Part shown: positions 60,418-64,000 of the stretch, piece by piece
Position numbering within the stretch: the stretch's first letter is position 1
Layout of the letters: the number at the start of each line of letters is the position of its first letter
Origin: Paramixta manurensis
Lineage (GTDB): Bacteria; Pseudomonadota; Gammaproteobacteria; Enterobacterales; Enterobacteriaceae
Direction: 5' to 3'
Assembly (NCBI RefSeq): GCF_013285385.1
Contig: NZ_CP054212.1
Span: forward strand, 1,984,001-2,048,000
Length of the DNA stretch: 64,000 bases
Notes under the pieces: model-generated
The model's input: only the letters and a program-made list of their open reading frames with translations
Told to the model about the DNA's origin: nothing
Databases searched by the model: none
Translations under genes and position numbers: made by a program

Positions 60418-61191
60418 TTAATATAAGGCGGCGGCGTGCATGGCGTGATTGCCGAGCCGCCTGGCAATCTCAAGCCGGGTCTCCTGTAGCGCAGGCAAGT
60501 ATTGGCGGATGCGCGCATCGGTCATATGGGCCACAGTGCCGGAAATACAAAGCGCCAGCGGCGCGCTATTGGCCGCGGTAAGCAGCGGAATGGCAATCCC
60601 GCGTAATCCTTTTTCCGCTTCCTGATCGTCAATCGCATAACCTGCCTGCGCCACCGTTTGCAGTTGTTGCAATAATTCGCTACGGGTGGCGATGGTCTGC
60701 GGCGTTCGTGTTAGCAAGGTTTCCTGCGGGTAGAGTTCCATCAGGCGCGGAAGGGGCAGCGTCGCGAGCATACATTTGCCGGTTGAGGTGCAGTGGGCGG
60801 GCATACGCAGCCCTTCGGCGATCGAAAAACCGTAAAAATCTTGTGTGGTGACGCGCGAAAGATAAATCACCTCGGCATCGGTTAAGGTGGCAAGTTGCAC
60901 CGTTTCTTCGACCTGCTCGCTGAGTTTCTTCATCCATGGCAGCACCACGGCGTGCGTCACAATACGCGACTGATACAGCATACCCAGTTCGTAATTAATA
61001 TGTCCGAGCGAGTAAAGCCGCGACTTCGCATCCTGCTGCAACAGTTTTTCCGCTTCAAGCGTTTTCACCAACCCATGCACCGTCGTTTTGCTCAGGTTCA
61101 TCAGCGCGGCCATTTTGGCGATCGACAATGTTTCGTGTTCGCGGAACAGTTTTAAAATGGCGGATGCTCTGGCAACGCTCTGTATGGACAT
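60418..61191 (-). CDS. IclR-family transcriptional regulator
   Basis: 257 residues. The helix-turn-helix 'LSIAKMAALMNLSKTTVHGLVKTLEAEKLL' (~21-50) is followed by the IclR effector domain with 'LGMLYQSRIVTHAVVLPWMKKLSEQVEETVQLATL', 'RMPAHCTSTGKCMLATLP' and 'YAIDDQEAEKGLRGIAIPL'. The last two are the signature around the ligand pocket. It may control the importer operon that converges on it or the genes to the right. An AGGAGG-type site is present upstream of its ATG. Confidence 0.9.
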   Translation of the reverse strand: MSIQSVARASAILKLFREHETLSIAKMAALMNLSKTTVHGLVKTLEAEKLLQQDAKSRLYSLGHINYELGMLYQSRIVTHAVVLPWMKKLSEQVEETVQLATLTDAEVIYLSRVTTQDFYGFSIAEGLRMPAHCTSTGKCMLATLPLPRLMELYPQETLLTRTPQTIATRSELLQQLQTVAQAGYAIDDQEAEKGLRGIAIPLLTAANSAPLALCISGTVAHMTDARIRQYLPALQETRLEIARRLGNHAMHAAALY

Positions 61192-61408
61192 TTTAACCTC
61201 CTGATTAGCAGGCTATAGTAGCAAAATCGCCATCAATGTAATCCCTCTTATCGACCTGGCGCGCGTTTAGCGGAGGCGGCGAGGTTATCAGTAGAATTTC
61301 GTCCATCGTTATTCACCCATTTCGATCGGTATCACAAAAATTAACCCTGCCAGGCGAAAGTTCTGGCATTTTTTTGCGCTGACCATTAAATGATCGGTAC
61401 GACATTGT

Positions 61409-61421
61409 TGAACGAGGTTCA
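61409..61421. promoter_or_regulatory. Inverted repeat TGAAC-GAG-GTTCA before the second IclR gene
   Basis: Perfect five-base arms around GAG end 12 bases before the ATG at 61434. Position suggests self-regulation by the IclR protein encoded immediately downstream; shortness makes chance possible. The 61192-61433 gap otherwise shows no gene. Confidence 0.3.
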
Positions 61422-61433
61422 GAAAGTAAACGG

Positions 61434-62189
61434 ATGAATAAAACCATTGAGCGGACGGTTCGCATTCTTGAGTTCATTGCAAAAAGTCGTGAACCCGTCA
61501 CCATGGCGGAAGTACGCAACGCGCTGGATCTTCCGAAAAGCAGCGCGTCGGATATTTTTAATTCATTGCTGGATTTGGCTATTTTACGGTTGGACGATAG
61601 CGGTTATGCAACCTTAACCGCCGGCGCGCGCTTTTATGACATTAGCGCCGGGTTTATCGCCAAAAACGATCTGATTTCCGTCAGTAATGAAGTGTGCGTT
61701 GGGTTGGCAAAAGAGACCGGTAAGTTAGTTTGCCTGACGCTGTTTAATGACAATGAGATGGTGTTGCTGGAGAAGATTAGCGGCAGCGATATTGTTCAAC
61801 CGCAGTTGAATGGTTTGCCAAAATTCTCCCTGAGCCAAAGCGCCAGTGGCAAAGCGATTTTAGCCGCCAGTAGCCGTCGGCAAATTGGGCAATTGCTACC
61901 CGCGCCGCTGGATAGGGAGCTGTATCCTGAGTTAATGCAGGTGGCCACCGACGGTTATGCGATAAGTCATGAACTGCCTGATTTATCGACTATTGCGGCG
62001 CCGGTGTTGCAGTCAAGCGGCGAGCCGCTGGCAGCGATTTGCATCATTGATTTTGATTTTCGGCTGGATAGCGCGGAGCAAAAGCGGCTGGGCGATAAAA
62101 TTGCCGCTGCGGCGCTGACTGCCTCTCGGCAGATCGGGTTTAAAGGGTTACGGCTCTGCCAGGACCCGCAACTCTTCCGGCAGCACTGA
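61434..62189 (+). CDS. IclR-family transcriptional regulator
   Basis: 251 residues. HTH 'VTMAEVRNALDLPKSSASDIFNSLLDLAIL' (~22-50); effector domain with 'FSLSQSASGKAILAASS' and 'YAISHELPDLSTIAAPVLQSSGEPLAAICII'. It lies just before a CoA-transferase and an enoyl-CoA hydratase gene and is separated from them by a terminator, so it probably regulates them. It shares little sequence with the IclR protein at 60418-61191 beyond the family pattern. Confidence 0.9.
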   Translation: MNKTIERTVRILEFIAKSREPVTMAEVRNALDLPKSSASDIFNSLLDLAILRLDDSGYATLTAGARFYDISAGFIAKNDLISVSNEVCVGLAKETGKLVCLTLFNDNEMVLLEKISGSDIVQPQLNGLPKFSLSQSASGKAILAASSRRQIGQLLPAPLDRELYPELMQVATDGYAISHELPDLSTIAAPVLQSSGEPLAAICIIDFDFRLDSAEQKRLGDKIAAAALTASRQIGFKGLRLCQDPQLFRQH

Positions 62190-62198
62190 AGTAAAACC

Positions 62199-62221
62199 TG
62201 ACCGTTTAGACGGTCATTTTT
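62199..62221 (+). terminator. Rho-independent terminator after the IclR gene
   Basis: TGACCGT (62199-62205) pairs with ACGGTCA (62210-62216), loop TTAG, followed by TTTTT. It separates the IclR transcript from the CoA-transferase gene, which then needs its own promoter. A CCGAA-CTGCA-TTCGG inverted repeat (62234-62248) lies just downstream. Confidence 0.85.
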
Positions 62222-62272
62222 AGCAAAATTACTCCGAACTGCATTCGGTAATATCGAACGATTGAGGTGGCT

Positions 62273-63457
62273 ATGTTAGAAGGTGTGAAAGTTCTCAGTT
62301 TTACCCACTACTTACAGGGGCCTTCTGCGGCGCAAATGTTGGCAGATTTAGGCGCAGATGTGGTGAAAATTGAGTCACCGAAAGGGGCTTATGAGCGCTC
62401 ATGGTCCGGTTGCGATACCTATGTAAATGGGGTCAGCGTGTTTTTCCTGTTAGCCAATCGCAATCAACGCGGCATGGCGATAGACCTGAAGTCCGAGAGC
62501 GGCAGGCAGGTTATTTACGATCTGATCAGCCAATACGATGTGATTATTGAAAATTTTAAGCCTGGCGTAATGGATCGATTGGGGCTGGGCTATGAAACGG
62601 TTAAAAAGATTAATCCGCGCATCGTGTACTGCTCCTGTACCGGATATGGTTCAGCCGGCCCTAAGGCGAAAGAGCCGGGGCAAGATTTAATGGCGCAGAG
62701 TATTAGTGGACTGGCGGAATTAAATGGGCCGGGCTCCCATCCTCCGATGCCGGTAGGAACGGCGATTGTTGATCAGCATGGTGCGGCGTTGGCCGCGCTG
62801 GGTATTATCGCGGCGGTTTTCAATCGGGAAAAAAGCGGGCAGGGACATAAAGTCGATGCCTGTTTGCTCCACTCAGCGCTCGATCTGCAAATTGAACCGT
62901 TGAACTATTTCCTGAATGGCGGCCAGTTAACGCCGCGTGCGGATACCGGTTTATCCAGCCGTTTTCATCAAAGTCCGTATGGCATTTATGAAACCCGTGA
63001 CGGCTATATTTCTCTCTCATTAACGCCATTTGAACGTTTAAAAGCGGTGTTCAGCCCGCAAGCGCTGGCAGGGTTTAGCGCGCCGGACCAAATGCGCCAG
63101 CGGCTGGATTTTGACGCCTGTGTCGCGGCGGAAATGCGTACCAAAACCACCGCAGAATGGACCGCATTATTCAAACAGGAGGGCATTTGGCATGCGCCGG
63201 TCAATGAATATGCGCAAGTGGTGGAAGATGAACAGGTGCAATTTAATCAGGCTTTCCTGACCATGGATCATCCGGTTGCCGGTCAGGTGCGCGTGCTGGG
63301 CCATCCCAATCATTACGATGGTAAACCGTTGCCGTTACGTCGGTTACCGCCCGAACTGGGGGAACACAGCGAGGAAGTGCTGTTGGAACTGGGCTATTCG
63401 CCAGAAAAGGTCGCCGAACTGTTGGCGAATAATGTTATTACCACTCATCAAGAGTAA
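62273..63457 (+). CDS. CaiB/BaiF-family CoA-transferase
   Basis: 394 residues from the ATG at 62273, with GAGG five bases upstream; a GTG two codons earlier overlaps that site. The normal family order is seen: 'LEGVKVLSFTHYLQGPSAAQMLADLGADVVKIESP' at the start, 'LKSESGRQVIYDLISQYDVIIENFKPGVMDRLGL' (~75-108), the conserved Asp in 'EPGQDLMAQSISGLAELNG' (~140-158), and the small domain 'YGIYETRDGYISLSL'. It transfers CoA to a carboxylate for degradation. It is 7 bases before an enoyl-CoA hydratase gene, so acid activation followed by hydration is the likely sequence. Confidence 0.9.
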   Translation: MLEGVKVLSFTHYLQGPSAAQMLADLGADVVKIESPKGAYERSWSGCDTYVNGVSVFFLLANRNQRGMAIDLKSESGRQVIYDLISQYDVIIENFKPGVMDRLGLGYETVKKINPRIVYCSCTGYGSAGPKAKEPGQDLMAQSISGLAELNGPGSHPPMPVGTAIVDQHGAALAALGIIAAVFNREKSGQGHKVDACLLHSALDLQIEPLNYFLNGGQLTPRADTGLSSRFHQSPYGIYETRDGYISLSLTPFERLKAVFSPQALAGFSAPDQMRQRLDFDACVAAEMRTKTTAEWTALFKQEGIWHAPVNEYAQVVEDEQVQFNQAFLTMDHPVAGQVRVLGHPNHYDGKPLPLRRLPPELGEHSEEVLLELGYSPEKVAELLANNVITTHQE

Positions 63458-63464
63458 CTATGTT

Positions 63465-64000
63465 ATGTCACTGATTACTTATGAAACCAATGGCGCGGTT
63501 GCCGTCGTTACGCTAAATAATCCACCGTTAAATTTGGTCACGCTTGCGTTATCAAAACAGTTGCGGGAAACGCTACAGTCGCTGGATGCGGATGAAGCGG
63601 TGCGGGTTATCGTGTTAACCGGTTCGGGGCAAAAAGCGTTTTGCGTCGGGTCGGATATTAAGGAGTTTCCTGAAGTTTGGGACAATGTTATTGAAAAGAA
63701 ACTTCAGAAAGAGAATGAAACCTTTAATACCATCGAATTTTTAAGTAAACCGGTCATTGCGGCGATGGAAGGCGTGGTGTGCGGCGGCGGCTTCGAAATG
63801 GCAATGGCGTGTGATTTACGGGTTTTATCCGCCAACGGCAAAATAGCGTTGCCGGAAATTAATCTTGGCGTATTTCCCGGCAGCGGCGGGTTATTTCGTT
63901 TGCCAAAACTTATCGGTGCGGCACGCGCGGTAGAGTTGATGATGACCGGAGAGTTTGTTGAGGCGCAGCAATGCCTGGCATGGGGGATGGTAAACCGCCT
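63465..64000 (+). CDS. Enoyl-CoA hydratase/isomerase family protein, 3' end outside the window
   Basis: The first 178 codons are present, open to the window end. Crotonase features are 'VAVVTLNNPPLNLVTLALSKQL' near the start, the oxyanion Ala/Gly region 'KAFCVGSDIKEF' (~58-69) and 'VCGGGFEMAMACDLRV' (~105-120). 'LPEINLGVFPGSGGLFRLPKLIG' (~128-150) carries the second Glu and Gly positions. Family members hydrate or isomerise enoyl-CoA esters. It is co-directional with the CoA-transferase 7 bases upstream. The start codon follows AGTAACTATGTT, with no strong ribosome site, so translational coupling to the upstream gene is likely. Confidence 0.9.
   Translation, partial: MSLITYETNGAVAVVTLNNPPLNLVTLALSKQLRETLQSLDADEAVRVIVLTGSGQKAFCVGSDIKEFPEVWDNVIEKKLQKENETFNTIEFLSKPVIAAMEGVVCGGGFEMAMACDLRVLSANGKIALPEINLGVFPGSGGLFRLPKLIGAARAVELMMTGEFVEAQQCLAWGMVNR

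Overview
The window looks like an enterobacterial chromosome, probably of a Pectobacteriaceae/Yersiniaceae-type member of the Enterobacterales. The evidence is the CRISPR repeat of the subtype I-F kind, DUF943/DUF3289-type proteins, CcdAB, a CynR-like LysR protein and an enterobacterial type VI secretion (T6SS) metallopeptidase. Species cannot be fixed from sequence alone. Coding density is high and most of the window is ordinary-looking moderately GC-rich DNA. The stretch from about 26.3 to 30.2 kb is clearly AT-rich and looks foreign.

Layout. (1) 0-4.4 kb: the end of a TorD-type molybdoenzyme chaperone, a CaiB/BaiF CoA-transferase with unusual domain order, a class I glutamine amidotransferase and an AldB-type aldehyde dehydrogenase. 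(2) 4.5-16.9 kb: a complete aerobic nicotinate catabolic cluster. The leftward operon nicC-nicD-nicE-nicF-(nicT) faces nicX-nicR and nicA-nicB, followed by two molybdenum-cofactor maturation genes (MocA-like and XdhC-like). NicAB hydroxylates nicotinate, NicC gives 2,5-dihydroxypyridine, NicX opens the ring, and NicD, NicF and NicE carry N-formylmaleamate through maleamate and maleate to fumarate. (3) 16.9-26.3 kb: accessory catabolic genes (Fe-ADH-family dehydrogenase, NCS1 permease, LysR, MFS, PdxA-like, guanine-deaminase-like, CynR-like, amidohydrolase), probably for N-heterocycles or sugar acids.

(4) 26.3-30.5 kb: an AT-rich toxin/immunity and CRISPR island. It starts with a zincin-type T6SS metallopeptidase gene broken by one in-frame TAA, followed by an intact immunity-type lipoprotein. 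Three separate I-F-type CRISPR arrays follow, each with its own 131-bp leader. Between the arrays, on the opposite strand, lie a DUF943 protein, a DUF3289-like protein with its middle missing, a small two-helix membrane protein, and two C-terminal fragments of one protein family. The leader plus fragment is duplicated as a 303-bp unit. Both copies diverge at the same codons, as expected for a polymorphic toxin tip with its own immunity gene. No cas genes are in the window.

(5) 30.5-38.9 kb: a GntR regulator, amidase, SsuABC-type transporter, a substrate-binding-like protein without a signal peptide, an SsuD-like monooxygenase and an OprD-like porin. (6) 38.9-40.3 kb: a one-spacer CRISPR remnant, a ccdAB toxin-antitoxin pair, a solitary repeat half and an apparently non-coding repeat-rich segment. 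(7) 40.3-45.7 kb: a six-gene leftward operon combining a nitrate/sulfonate-type ABC transporter with an AprA-like flavoprotein and an AprB-like ferredoxin. (8) 46-60.4 kb: two oligopeptide-type ABC operons. The first ends in a DszC/SfnB-like flavin monooxygenase; the second is preceded by an alpha/beta hydrolase and a C45 (acyltransferase-type) peptidase. GntR and IclR regulators sit at the borders. (9) 61.4-64 kb: an IclR regulator, a CoA-transferase and a truncated enoyl-CoA hydratase gene. Regions 5, 7 and 8 together suggest scavenging of organosulfur or amide-linked compounds. That is inference from family membership and gene order.
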